Shown: positions 1-9,030 of the stretch, one piece after another | Layout: every line of letters starts with the position of its first letter | Position numbering within the stretch: the stretch's first letter is position 1 | Assembly: GCA_037178625.1 (NCBI GenBank) | Contig: CM074139.1 | Span: forward strand, 1,488,001 to 1,552,000 | Source: Skeletonema tropicum | Lineage: Eukaryota > Bacillariophyta > Thalassiosirophyceae > Thalassiosirales > Thalassiosiraceae | Length of the DNA: 64,000 bases | Direction: 5' to 3' | Notes under the pieces: model-generated | What the model was told of the DNA's origin: nothing | The model's database searches: none | Seen by the model: the letters and a program-made list of their open reading frames with translations, nothing else | Program-made: the position numbers and the translations under genes

Positions 1-1158
1 TCTCGAAGAAGTTAGTTTTCCCCTGCAGACTGATCATCTCCATCCATTCAAATGGATTGGCAGCTCCGTATTGCTTGGGGCATCCAAGGGCAGCCAACAA
101 ACGATCAGCACAGAACTCAATGTACTGGCACATGAGGTCTCCGTTCATACCAATCAGGGAAACAGGAAGGGCCTCCACCACAAACTCCTTCTCGATCTGG
201 ACAGCATTAGTTATAATCTCGTCAATACGGATAACAGGCAATTTGTTCACGAGCTTGCTGTAAAGAAGGCAGGCAAAGTCACAATGTAGACCCTCATCAC
301 GCGAGATAAGCTCATTGGAGAAACAAAGGCCAGGCATGAGACCACGCTTCTTCAACCAAAAGATGGCGCAGAAACTGCCACTGAAAAAGATACCCTCCAC
401 GGCTGCAAAGGCGATGATACGTTCGGCGAAGGAAGCGTTGTTGGAGTCGCACCACCGGAGAGCCCAGTGAGCCTTCTTTTGAACACAGGGAATGGTCTCG
501 ATGGCATTGAGAATACGAGACTTGGTCTTTTGGTCCTTAATGTATGTGTCAATTAACAACGAATAGGTTTCGCTTTGAATGTTGTGTAGATTATAATGTA
601 TGTAAACATATACCAGAAACCAGGAAACAGGTGAGTGTCAATGGTGTATGTACGAGCCAATGTAAAAGCCTACACATTTTTTTCATCTTGTTACCTATGA
701 ATATTTTCAACCGCAATTTGAAATCCGTAGAAGAAGCGTGCCTCAGGGCTTTGCACCTCAGTAGCAAAGTTACTGGAGAGGTTCTCGTTGACAATACCAT
801 CGGAGGCAGCAAAAAAGGCAAGGACGTGGGAGACGAAATGACGTTCGTTGTCGGCTAGACCTTCCCAATCTTTGAGGTCGGAGGAAAGGTCAATTTCCTC
901 GGTAGTCCAGAAACAAGCTAGTGCCTTTTTGTACATGACCCATATCTCTAGTACGAAGACATACAGAGGGAGGTGAGGCAGAGTATGCAAGTAACATTTG
1001 GGCAAATTGCATGTCCCACCTACCTCGTTATCTTGGATGGGGAACAACACAAAGCGGCGTGGGTTGTCCCTTAGTAAAGGCTCCTCGTCTGCGACCTCGG
1101 CTATGATATCTGCACCGCCATTATCATTATCAAACGAACATTCCAAAAACGACTTCAT
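1..1158 (-). CDS. RNR2: Ribonucleotide reductase small subunit (R2), 3' end cut by window edge
   Basis: Class I ribonucleotide reductase small subunit, which houses the diiron-tyrosyl radical used to make dNTPs with the large subunit at 3286-5887. Three exons on the minus strand: 1158-1024, 945-695 and 572-1, with GT-AG introns 1023-946 (78 bp) and 694-573 (122 bp). The joined protein reads through [16 protein letters not shown], the first metal-ligand helix [13 protein letters not shown], then [16 protein letters not shown] (Glu and His ligands), then [12 protein letters not shown] with the radical Tyr. The last bases encode [19 protein letters not shown], so only about ten C-terminal residues lie outside the window. 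About 319 residues are visible. The N-terminus is shorter than in animal R2. The first intron is a multiple of three without a stop, so an unspliced reading would look coding; homology shows it is an intron. Confidence 0.95.
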
Positions 1159-1567
1159 CGCCGTGGATTTTATTGTGGTCCAGCTCTAGCAGTAAAAATA
1201 TAAGTTGTATGTATCACCAAGATAGATACTCAGACCTTTGCCTGTGGGCAGAAAAAGAGATTTAGTAATTTTCTCTTTTCTCAGCTTTTATGGCTTGATT
1301 GCATCCCGCCTCTCTAGCAGTGCTAATATAGCCAGAGTCCTGCCCGAACGAGGCGGCCATTGACCGTGCCTCCATTGATACTGCCGTTTGTTTACCCAGC
1401 GCGGGGCTGATTGAGAATTCAATTTTCTCACGCCTATAATCTTCACTGCTGAGTCTTAGAGCACGCTGCCTTATCATGTTCAAATTACATCAGCTAAAAT
1501 AGTTTATCCTACAACAGCACAAGTTACAACTCAGAGATGTCAGTGTCAGGTACAGTTCACTTTTCAT
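1159..1567. other. Intergenic region upstream of RNR2
   Basis: Holds the RNR2 upstream region and the 3' flank of the minus-strand gene at 1568-2971. No convincing TATA box or E2F-like site was found. A 73-codon open frame at 1262-1483 has no recognisable features and is not called. Confidence 0.5.
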
Positions 1568-2971
1568 TCACAGGGACAGGGTATAGAAAGGCGAAGTGTC
1601 AAATCCATTTCGGTCAAGATTCCTCAATTTTGCTCTACGGGCGGGAGAAGGCAGGTTCTTTCGGTGCAATAGCTTTACCCTCTTCACCGTGTCACTGGTA
1701 TTGACTTGCAGCTTCGGCTTCGATACATGACTGCGCTCGTCTTTGTATCTGGGTGGCGATGGGGCACTCTGCTTTTGACTTAGCTCGTCAACAGTGATAC
1801 CGGTATCGGTGAAATGGAATCCCTTCTCGCGATACTGCTTTTGATTGAGCTCATCAACAGTGATATCGGTGAAATGGAATCCTCTCTTGTTGTACTTTAC
1901 TACACGCTGCGAAATCTTGACTAGCATATTGTGAAGGATAATGCAGTATTTCACACTAAGTTCTGGCTCATCAATGGACATCGGTGAGAAGATCCCATCT
2001 TGATTTGGGAGGTCGCCACCACATTCCCTTACATCGCTGAAAACAAGCTCCGCGAACTTAACTTTCTCTTCATTCGGGTTGAAGAATGAAATCTGTTCCA
2101 GTTCATGGAGGGAGAAAGCATTCAGATACATACGCATGTATCTATTCAAAAGCAACGTCCAATTTGGACATCTCAGCATTGCTTCTTTTCTGAGGATTCG
2201 ATGCAAGTTTGGAACGCAGAAATCGATCCCATTGAAGTGCGACATACAAGGCATTATATCAAATTTGTGAAGAGTATCTTTGACTGTCGCCGAGGAGGTT
2301 ACAACAAGATCGATTTGTTTTCTGAGGCGATGGTTCCCTGGAGCAAATGAGAAGTCCAATGGCATGACATATGGACTTCTTGCATTGACGACGAAATCGT
2401 GCCTTGAGGCAATGAAACCTCTCCTCACAGCATCTCTGACGGGCATCCTTCTGATGTGTGTGTGAGCCGGCGGGAGTGAATATGACTCCACATGATGAAT
2501 CTTGTGGTCCATAAACGTGTAATCAGAAGTTGATATGCCAGTGAAAACAAAGCCAAGTGAATCTAGATGACGTCTCGTATACGGAAGGGCCATGACGGTG
2601 GTATAAAGGTCGATGTCGCTCGCAACGAAACCATCACCTTGAGCACAACTGCCATTGTTAGTTACCGCTTGAACGATTAAGGACCCGGCGATGACAAGTT
2701 GGTCCCTGCCATAAATATGTGCAACACATTTGAGTCTTTCAATCAATGGCACTGCGAGATGCTCGAATCCTTCCCGCTGCCTGATGACCGACATTAGAGA
2801 GTGAAGGAGTGATTCGTTGATGAAACCAGCTGGAGTAGATTCTTCAGACATCACAACTGTTGAACTGTTAGTCCAGAGGCGCTTGGTCACTAAAAGATTG
2901 AACGCATCTGTCGGTGTTAGAAACGAGGCCAGTTGCAGAGAGAGTTCACGTATGCTCATGAGAGAGTCCAT
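1568..2971 (-). CDS. Unknown protein with F-box-like N-terminus and nucleotidyltransferase-like motif
   Basis: Single-exon gene of 467 codons beginning at a true ATG. I do not recognise the family. Residues 6-33 (IRELSLQLASFLTPTDAFNL and following RLW) resemble an F-box: a leucine-rich helix, an FL..TDAF turn and a terminal Trp. Around residues 90-125 the motif GSLIVQAV, followed about 20 residues later by ASDIDLY, resembles the GS...DxD active site of nucleotidyltransferase-fold proteins. Near residues 375-410 a roughly 20-residue unit (GFHFTD...ITVDEL.QKQ) is repeated, and a basic tail follows. It lies between the two ribonucleotide reductase genes, transcribed in the same direction as RNR2 and divergently from RNR1, so it probably shares the 2972-3285 promoter region with RNR1. 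The function is unknown; both domain suggestions come from short motifs. Confidence 0.75.
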   Translation of the reverse strand: MDSLMSIRELSLQLASFLTPTDAFNLLVTKRLWTNSSTVVMSEESTPAGFINESLLHSLMSVIRQREGFEHLAVPLIERLKCVAHIYGRDQLVIAGSLIVQAVTNNGSCAQGDGFVASDIDLYTTVMALPYTRRHLDSLGFVFTGISTSDYTFMDHKIHHVESYSLPPAHTHIRRMPVRDAVRRGFIASRHDFVVNARSPYVMPLDFSFAPGNHRLRKQIDLVVTSSATVKDTLHKFDIMPCMSHFNGIDFCVPNLHRILRKEAMLRCPNWTLLLNRYMRMYLNAFSLHELEQISFFNPNEEKVKFAELVFSDVRECGGDLPNQDGIFSPMSIDEPELSVKYCIILHNMLVKISQRVVKYNKRGFHFTDITVDELNQKQYREKGFHFTDTGITVDELSQKQSAPSPPRYKDERSHVSKPKLQVNTSDTVKRVKLLHRKNLPSPARRAKLRNLDRNGFDTSPFYTLSL

Positions 2972-3180
2972 TCTTGGTTTCTTGGCAGCTAATTATGACT
3001 TTGATGTGGGTTTCTTTTTATGTGAGGACCAAGGATCCGGGGACAGAGATGCAATGTCAAAATCATGGCCCAGACAGAAAGGTAAGTATGTAAGCTACAT
3101 AATCAAGAAAGATATGTACTTTCTCGTTTTTGTACGAGGACCAGTCAGCAGGTGTCAAATCTCACTTCAGATTTTTTTTC

Positions 3181-3190
3181 TTTCGCGAAA
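3181..3190. promoter_or_regulatory. E2F-like palindrome upstream of RNR1
   Basis: The perfect palindrome TTTCGCGAAA lies 96 bp upstream of the RNR1 ATG, in the 314-bp divergent promoter region (2972-3285) shared with the gene at 1568-2971. E2F/DP factors bind TTTSGCGC-type sites and ribonucleotide reductase is a classic E2F target in animals and plants. That it works here is inference. Confidence 0.45.
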
Positions 3191-3285
3191 TAGCATCCAA
3201 CAATTGTATGTATCACGTCCAGTATTGTACTATCATTGCATCTCAGAACCAGCGAACAACCTTTATATCACAGCACAGCACAATC

Positions 3286-5887
3286 ATGTTTATCAGAAAG
3301 AGAGACGGAAGACAGCAAAGCTGCCAATTTGATAAGATCCAGAGCCGCATCTCGAAGCTATGCTATGGCCTCGATCAAAAGGTGAGAATGAGAGCGTCCG
3401 TCTGCATCTCTTGTAATGTTGGTACACCCGAAAGATTGATTCGTCAACACACCGTGCTGCGCAGCTACTTACGTCTTCTCTCACTCTCTCGTTCTCTATT
3501 CTAGTTCGTAAACGAAGCCATCATCTCGCAAAAGGTGATTCAGGGAGTCTATCAAGGTGTCACTACCACTGAGCTCGATGAACTTGCAGCCCAAACTGCT
3601 GCATCCTTTGCCACTCAACATCCCGACTATGCCATCCTCGCCGCACGTATCGAGGTGTCCAACTTGCACAAAATGACAGAGAAATCATTTTCAAAGGTTA
3701 TGCACGCCTTCCGCGGATACAAACACCCCAAAACTGGAGAGACTGCCCCTCTAATCTCCAAAGAAGTCTACAATGTCATCATGGCCAACAGAGACACACT
3801 TGACGGGTGCATCATCCATGACAGAGACTTTGAATTTGACTACTTTGGCTTCAAGACCCTCGAAAAATCATACCTACTCAAAATTGATGGAAAGATTGCC
3901 GAGCGTCCTCAGCACATGCTCATGCGTGTTGCCGTCGGCATCCACATGGATGACATTGACCGTGTGAAAGAAACATATGATCTCCTCTCCAAAGGATACT
4001 TCATTCACGCGACACCCACCCTTTTCAATGCAGGGACCCCAAACCCACAAATGTCTTCTTGCTTTCTCACTTGTATGAAGGCCGATTCCATCGAAGGTAT
4101 ATACGACACACTCAAGAATTGTGCTATTATTTCAAAGCATGCTGGTGGCATTGGTATGTCGGTCAGCAATATCAGAGCTAGCGGTAGTTACATTCAGGGT
4201 ACCAACGGAACATCCAATGGCATCGTGCCAATGCTCCGTGTATTTAACAACACTGCTCGCTACGTTGATCAAGGAGGAGGAAAGCGTAAGGGGAGTATTG
4301 CTGCCTACATTGAGCCATGGCATGCAGATATTTTTGCATTCCTTGACTTGAGGAAGAACCACGGAAACGAGATGGAGCGTGCCCGTGACCTTTTCTACGC
4401 CCTCTGGATTCCCGACCTATTCATGGAGCGTGTTCAGACCAACGGTGACTGGACCTTGATGTGCCCCAATGAGTGCAAGGGCCTCGCAAACTGCTGGGGT
4501 GGTGAATTCAAAGCCCTCTACGAGAAGTACGAGCGTGAGGGCAAGGGGCGTAAGACCATCAAGGCCCAACAGCTTTGGTTTGCTATCCTGGACTCTCAGG
4601 TAGAGACTGGAACTCCTTACATGCTCTACAAAGACCACTGCAACAGGAAATCGAACCAACGAAACCTTGGAACCATCAAGTGCTCCAACTTGTGTACTGA
4701 AATCGTGGAGTACACCGCACCTGATGAAATTGCCGTGTGCAACTTGGCAAGTATCAGCCTTTCTAAGTTTGTGACTCCCGCTGGACACTTTGGCGAGGAG
4801 GGTCACTATGATTACGACTTGGACAAGCTCAAAGAAATCTCCAAGGTTTTGACGAGGAACCTGAACCGTGTCATTGACAACAATTTCTATCCCGTTGAGG
4901 AGGCCAAGAGATCTAACATGCGCCATCGTCCCATTGGTATTGGCGTCCAGGGTTTGGCCGACGCTCTGCAAATGATGAAGCTTCCATTCGAGTCTGCCGA
5001 GGCTCGCAGCCTGTAAGTTTCTGTGATCGATACAAAGCAGTTTGTATTATGTCGTGATGAAGTATTTCTCATGAGTTTGCACATCCTCTCTCTACAGGAA
5101 CAAGGAAATTTTCGAGACAATCTACTTTGGAGCTTGCGAGGCAAGCATGGAACTTGCTCGGGCAGATGGTGCATATGAGACTTACAAGGAATCTCCTGCA
5201 AGCAAAGGAATTCTTCAATTCGATATGTGGGGTGTGGAACCAAGCAGTCGTTGGGACTGGTCGGGGCTTAAGGATAAGATTGCAGAACACGGAATGCGCA
5301 ACTCTCTCCTTGTGGCTCCTATGCCTACTGCATCAACGGCTCAGATAATGGGAAATAACGAGAGCACCGAACCATTCACTTCTAACATGTACAACCGTCG
5401 TGTCCTTGCTGGAGAGTTTACCATTGTGAACAAGCATCTCCTCTGTGAACTTACTGCCAATGGTCTGTGGACGGAGAAGGTCCGTAATAAGATCATTGCG
5501 GATGGTGGGTCTGTCCAAAATGTTGCCCAAATCCCTAAGAGCATCCGTGATGTTTACAAAACTGTCTGGGAAATCCCCCAGAGGGCAATTTTGGATATGG
5601 CCGCTGACCGTGGTGCCTTCATTTGTCAGAGTCAAAGCATGAATGTTCACATCAGCAAACCCAACACATCAAAGCTGACATCTATGCACTTTTATGCTTG
5701 GAAGAAGGGTCTAAAGACTGGTATGTACTATCTCCGTACCAGACCCAAGGCTGATGCTATCCAGTTCACTGTCGACCAGGAGATGCTCGCAGAAGCTAAT
5801 CAAAATCCGGCCGAGAACACCTCACAAAAACAAAAGAATCATTCCAGTACCGTCAACGAAGATCAATGTTTGGCTTGTGGTGCATAG
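3286..5887 (+). CDS. RNR1: Ribonucleotide reductase large subunit (R1)
   Basis: Catalytic subunit of class I ribonucleotide reductase, reducing ribonucleoside diphosphates to deoxy forms. Exons 3286-3381, 3505-5012 and 5098-5887 are separated by introns of 123 and 85 bp with GT-AG ends. Exon 1 starts [18 protein letters not shown], the N-terminal ATP-cone (activity site). Visible catalytic features are QMSSCFL (first redox Cys), the core NLCTEI (Asn-x-Cys-x-Glu), [12 protein letters not shown] (second redox Cys), NPQ and [16 protein letters not shown] of the barrel, and the shuttle pair CLACGA at the C-terminus. The spliced product is 797 residues, normal for eukaryotic R1. It points away from RNR2, with one unrelated gene between, and converges on the H3 gene. 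Confidence 0.97.
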
Positions 5888-6567
5888 GAACAGTTGACTG
5901 GTGATCTGGGTATATAAATATTTATGTTGAGTGTTATCACCGGGGTTAATTCGTTAACATTCATCAATCTCAATCTAAAGGTGGTCTCGCATTCTGCTCT
6001 CTCTCAGTCCCTTCCTCCTCTCTCATCCTTTTCTTCTGTGTGCTGCAGCATGTTACATAGAAACGGAAGTCCCAATTCATCCTCTACAAACAACCACTAT
6101 TCTGTTACAACACAGCGAATGCTTGCCTTCTTTATAGCAAGCTTGTGAGCAAGTGGCGAGATTACAACTAATGCCGCCGTCCAGATTGAGAAGGAGTTTA
6201 CAAAACGAAGGCTCTTCCTCTGTGTTTCCCCGATTGGCACACGAACAGGACCTCCTGTGCCAATATATATTGCGAGTTCCGTGCTGATTGTCTGTTGGCT
6301 GCGTTAGGATTAGGATGCCCCAAGCACTGCAGAGAGAGCTGTTAATCCACATTTGAATTTGCGGTAGGACTAACTCTTTTAAGTAATATGCTGAGTTGGC
6401 GTGTTTACAAAAAAAGACCAAGCCTTCAGCCTCAAATGCTGAATTTTGACATCAACATCAGGTCTATTTAATTACTCGTATATTTCCCTCATAGGGCGCT
6501 ATCCAATCATGGTTGCTGATTGGCAGTCTTTTATTATTTTATGTTTTTCTTGTTGTATACATCATGA
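5888..6567. other. Convergent 3' flanks of RNR1 and H3
   Basis: 680 bp between two convergent genes. It has a pyrimidine-rich tract ending in CTGCAG near 5990-6050 that resembles a 3' splice site, but no coding exon could be attached to it. Otherwise I see nothing. Confidence 0.5.
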
Positions 6568-6978
6568 TCAGGCCCGCTCTCCGCGAAGGCGACGAGCAAG
6601 CTGGATATCCTTTGGCATTATTGTTACACGCTTGGCATGTAAAGCGCAAAGGTTGGTGTCCTCAAAAAGGCCAGTTAGATAAGCCTCAGCTGCCTCCTGT
6701 AATGCCAAAACGGCAGTCGACTGAAACCTAAGATCTGACATCAAATCCTGCGCAATCTCCCGCACAAGACGCTGAAAGGGAGCTTTTCGGATGATCAAAT
6801 CCACACTTTTTTGGTAACGGCGGATCTCACGAAGAGCGACAGTTCCTGGGCGGTAGCGGTAGGGCTTGCGGACACCTCCAGCGGTGGGAGCAGATTTGCG
6901 TGCTGCCTTGGTGGCGAGTTGTTTGTGAGGAGCTTTGCCTCCGGTGGATATACGGGCGGTTTGCTTGGTTCGAGCCAT
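6568..6978 (-). CDS. Divergent histone H3 variant (Ile at 9, Arg at 36, Met at 79)
   Basis: Intronless, 136 codons, full-length H3 with no gaps against the canonical protein. The tail keeps K4, K14, K18, K23 and K27. Position 9 is Ile (codon ATA), 17 is His, 36 is Arg and 39 is Tyr. In the fold, position 79 is Met (sequence [10 protein letters not shown]) and residues 58-61 and 65 are changed ([11 protein letters not shown]). K56, Cys110 and the C-terminal [17 protein letters not shown] are kept. It is not a CenH3, because loop 1 is not lengthened and the tail is H3-like. Loss of three standard methylation sites in an otherwise intact protein marks it as a specialised variant rather than the bulk replication H3 (inference). 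A shift from canonical H3 by sequencing error is unlikely because all three codons differ by sense changes. Confidence 0.95.
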   Translation of the reverse strand: MARTKQTARISTGGKAPHKQLATKAARKSAPTAGGVRKPYRYRPGTVALREIRRYQKSVDLIIRKAPFQRLVREIAQDLMSDLRFQSTAVLALQEAAEAYLTGLFEDTNLCALHAKRVTIMPKDIQLARRLRGERA

Positions 6979-7096
6979 GAAAATTACTTATTATTGTTCC
7001 TAAATTTGTGAGAAGTAGGAATTTGCTTACTCCCCATGGAACTGTGTTGGGATTCCGATGTTATGAGATACCTACCTGGAGTGCTAGGTCACAATC

Positions 7097-7409
7097 TGAA
7101 ATTTGAAAGTAACCTAGGTTTTTAGGTTTGTGGTAAGTCCCGAAAACTCAATTTGAACAAAGTTCATACCAGTTCCTGCATCCCCGTACGTACATATCCT
7201 GTAAAAGGTAGATTTGAAATTGAAGATTGTGGACTTAGGTTTGATGTAAGTCCCAAAAACTCAATTTGAAAAAAAAGTTCATACCAATTCCGTCCAAGGT
7301 AGATTTGAAATTGAAGTTAATCGTGGACTCAGGTTTGATGGTACTGAGTCCCAAAAACTCAATTTAAAAAAAGTTCACACCACTTCCGCCGTACATCTTG
7401 TAAAAGGTA
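7097..7409. repeat. Three degenerate tandem units of about 100 bp
   Basis: Three successive units share the order GATTTGAAATTGAAG, GTGGACT.AGGTTTG, AAGTCCCAAAAACTCAATTT, then AAAGTTCAYACCA.TTCC. The first unit is the most diverged. They lie between the divergent H3 gene and the gene at 7547 and may contribute to both promoters; no function is evident. The rest of 6979-7546 shows nothing recognisable. Confidence 0.7.
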
Positions 7410-7546
7410 GCAGACCCCAGAATCAAAACAAAGGTTGAGAACCCTACCTTAGGACTACTATATTGGATAATATGCTTGCTTTGATTTGGGGTTGGCCGAT
7501 CCGAGCTTGGCTCATAAATCAGATTTGCTTTATTCTCCAAGATAGT

Positions 7547-8236
7547 ATGCCAGGCTCGAAGAAGACATCAGTTGCTGCATCGGCTGCTCCCCGTTCGAAA
7601 AGGGTGAAGAAGAATGTGAATTATTCCCCCATCAAAGCAAAATTTCCATCTGCAGCCTCGGGTGGAATCATCGATAGTTTGCAGACAGCAGTGGTTGACA
7701 TTGTCATTAGTATTGTTTCGTCACCAACCCGCAAAAATCAGGGGGCCTACATCAAACCTCTCACGGACGCTTGGCGCAATGGCGATGATTCTGCCTCTGG
7801 GTGGTACATTGATTGCATATTGCCCCGTCGTGATCAACTCAGGCCTTTGGACGACGAACCTATGAAGAGTATCCCTGAGATGCCATACCCCTGGAACTGT
7901 ATCATTACACTGCGACAGAATCCCGAAGAGGAGCCATGCGAGATTGGTCAGAAGATTGCTAGCTCTTTCTCTTCGTTCTCTTCGTCTGATTTTGAAATGA
8001 AGAGCTTCAAGTTCAGAGGCGATGTCTCGGGGGACCCTCCTATGCCTCTCAATTATTACCTACTCGACAAGGACTGCATTATGTACATCAAGAAGATTTA
8101 CTTCGGCACTAGCAAGGAAGATATCTTGCAAGATGAAGAGTTGTTAATCGAGTTTTTCGGAAGCGAGGTGGAGGGGAAGCGCGTCATCTCGCAGGTGAGT
8201 GACGTCGAATGGAATGGGAAGATGTGGTTTGACTGA
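7547..8236 (+). CDS. Unknown protein, 229 residues
   Basis: The open frame extends upstream to a TTG at 7463 and an ATG at 7472, but I chose the ATG at 7547 (MPGSKKTSVAASAAPRSK) because the stretch before it is hydrophobic and unlike the rest. The N-terminal 30 residues are basic (SKRVKKNVNYSPIKAK), suggesting nuclear targeting or nucleic-acid contact. The remainder is an acidic, mixed alpha/beta-looking domain with a run of Ser/Phe (SSFSSFSSSDFEMKSFKF). No known family was recognised. The start could be either ATG. Confidence 0.6.
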   Translation: MPGSKKTSVAASAAPRSKRVKKNVNYSPIKAKFPSAASGGIIDSLQTAVVDIVISIVSSPTRKNQGAYIKPLTDAWRNGDDSASGWYIDCILPRRDQLRPLDDEPMKSIPEMPYPWNCIITLRQNPEEEPCEIGQKIASSFSSFSSSDFEMKSFKFRGDVSGDPPMPLNYYLLDKDCIMYIKKIYFGTSKEDILQDEELLIEFFGSEVEGKRVISQVSDVEWNGKMWFD

Positions 8237-9030
8237 GCTTATTGGTGAGCATCTCACTGACATGGGGAAATAAAAATTCATTTATGATGGGATATGTGCG
8301 TCTCAGGGCACTGGGTTATAGATAAATACTTCTTAGATATTGTTGTTATTGTTATAAAAGTATATTTATAATATGGACGAAATTGACGAAGCTGTCCTGT
8401 TGGAAGACAGCGACTTGTAGTCGTGGAGGAAGCGTGTTAAATCTTATTATAAAATATATATATAATACTATATATTATATATCATATGAAGCCCTCATCA
8501 AGAAGTAGCAAATATTCGAAGGGAAATGATGAGACGTGCAGTTAGGAAGTTGATGACACTGATGAAGACGAACAAGGGAAGACACCTCAAGAGTATAGTC
8601 TCTAACATGGAAAGCGAAGGGATGACACCGACAAAGTCATTTGCTCATCTTGTTCACAACAAATGTTCGGATATGACCGACGGGGCAGCAGTTGAAGAAG
8701 CATCGCAAGCAAGCAGTAGAGGGGCTGAACACAGGCGTCATCCTGGTCGTACAATTTCAGATTTCGCATCCTCTATATAATATATATAATCATATTTAGA
8801 GTTTTATTGTATAGAGTGAACTAGAGAGCCTTGGAGATGATCGTGCGAGAGTTCTCCAAACTTCAAGCTCGCAAGACAATAGTCATTAAGCGTGAATCAA
8901 ACAGGGTTAGATGGCCATTCAAAAGAGTAGTTTGTGAATGATTGAAGTCATAGAATGACCAAGGCAATTCAAATAATGTAATCCCACAATGACTATGATT
9001 GTTCTGAGTTATCAAAGCAGGTGATCGACT
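8237..9030. other. AT-rich intergenic stretch
   Basis: Contains AT-rich near-palindromic runs (8450-8490 and 8775-8790). A short open frame at 8526-8780 lies in degenerate acidic/basic coding-like DNA with stops in neighbouring frames and may be a decayed exon. Nothing firm can be called. Confidence 0.4.

Noticed and set aside
691..1158. Single continuous 155-codon exon of RNR2
   Set aside because: Includes an in-frame intron (946-1023) whose translation breaks the conserved R2 alignment.
3181..3190. Terminator or transposon end
   Set aside because: The 10-bp palindrome has no T-tract, loop or duplicate; the E2F-like reading fits its position better.
8526..8780. 84-codon open frame
   Set aside because: Low-complexity charged sequence next to AT-rich DNA; no domain, neighbour or splice support.
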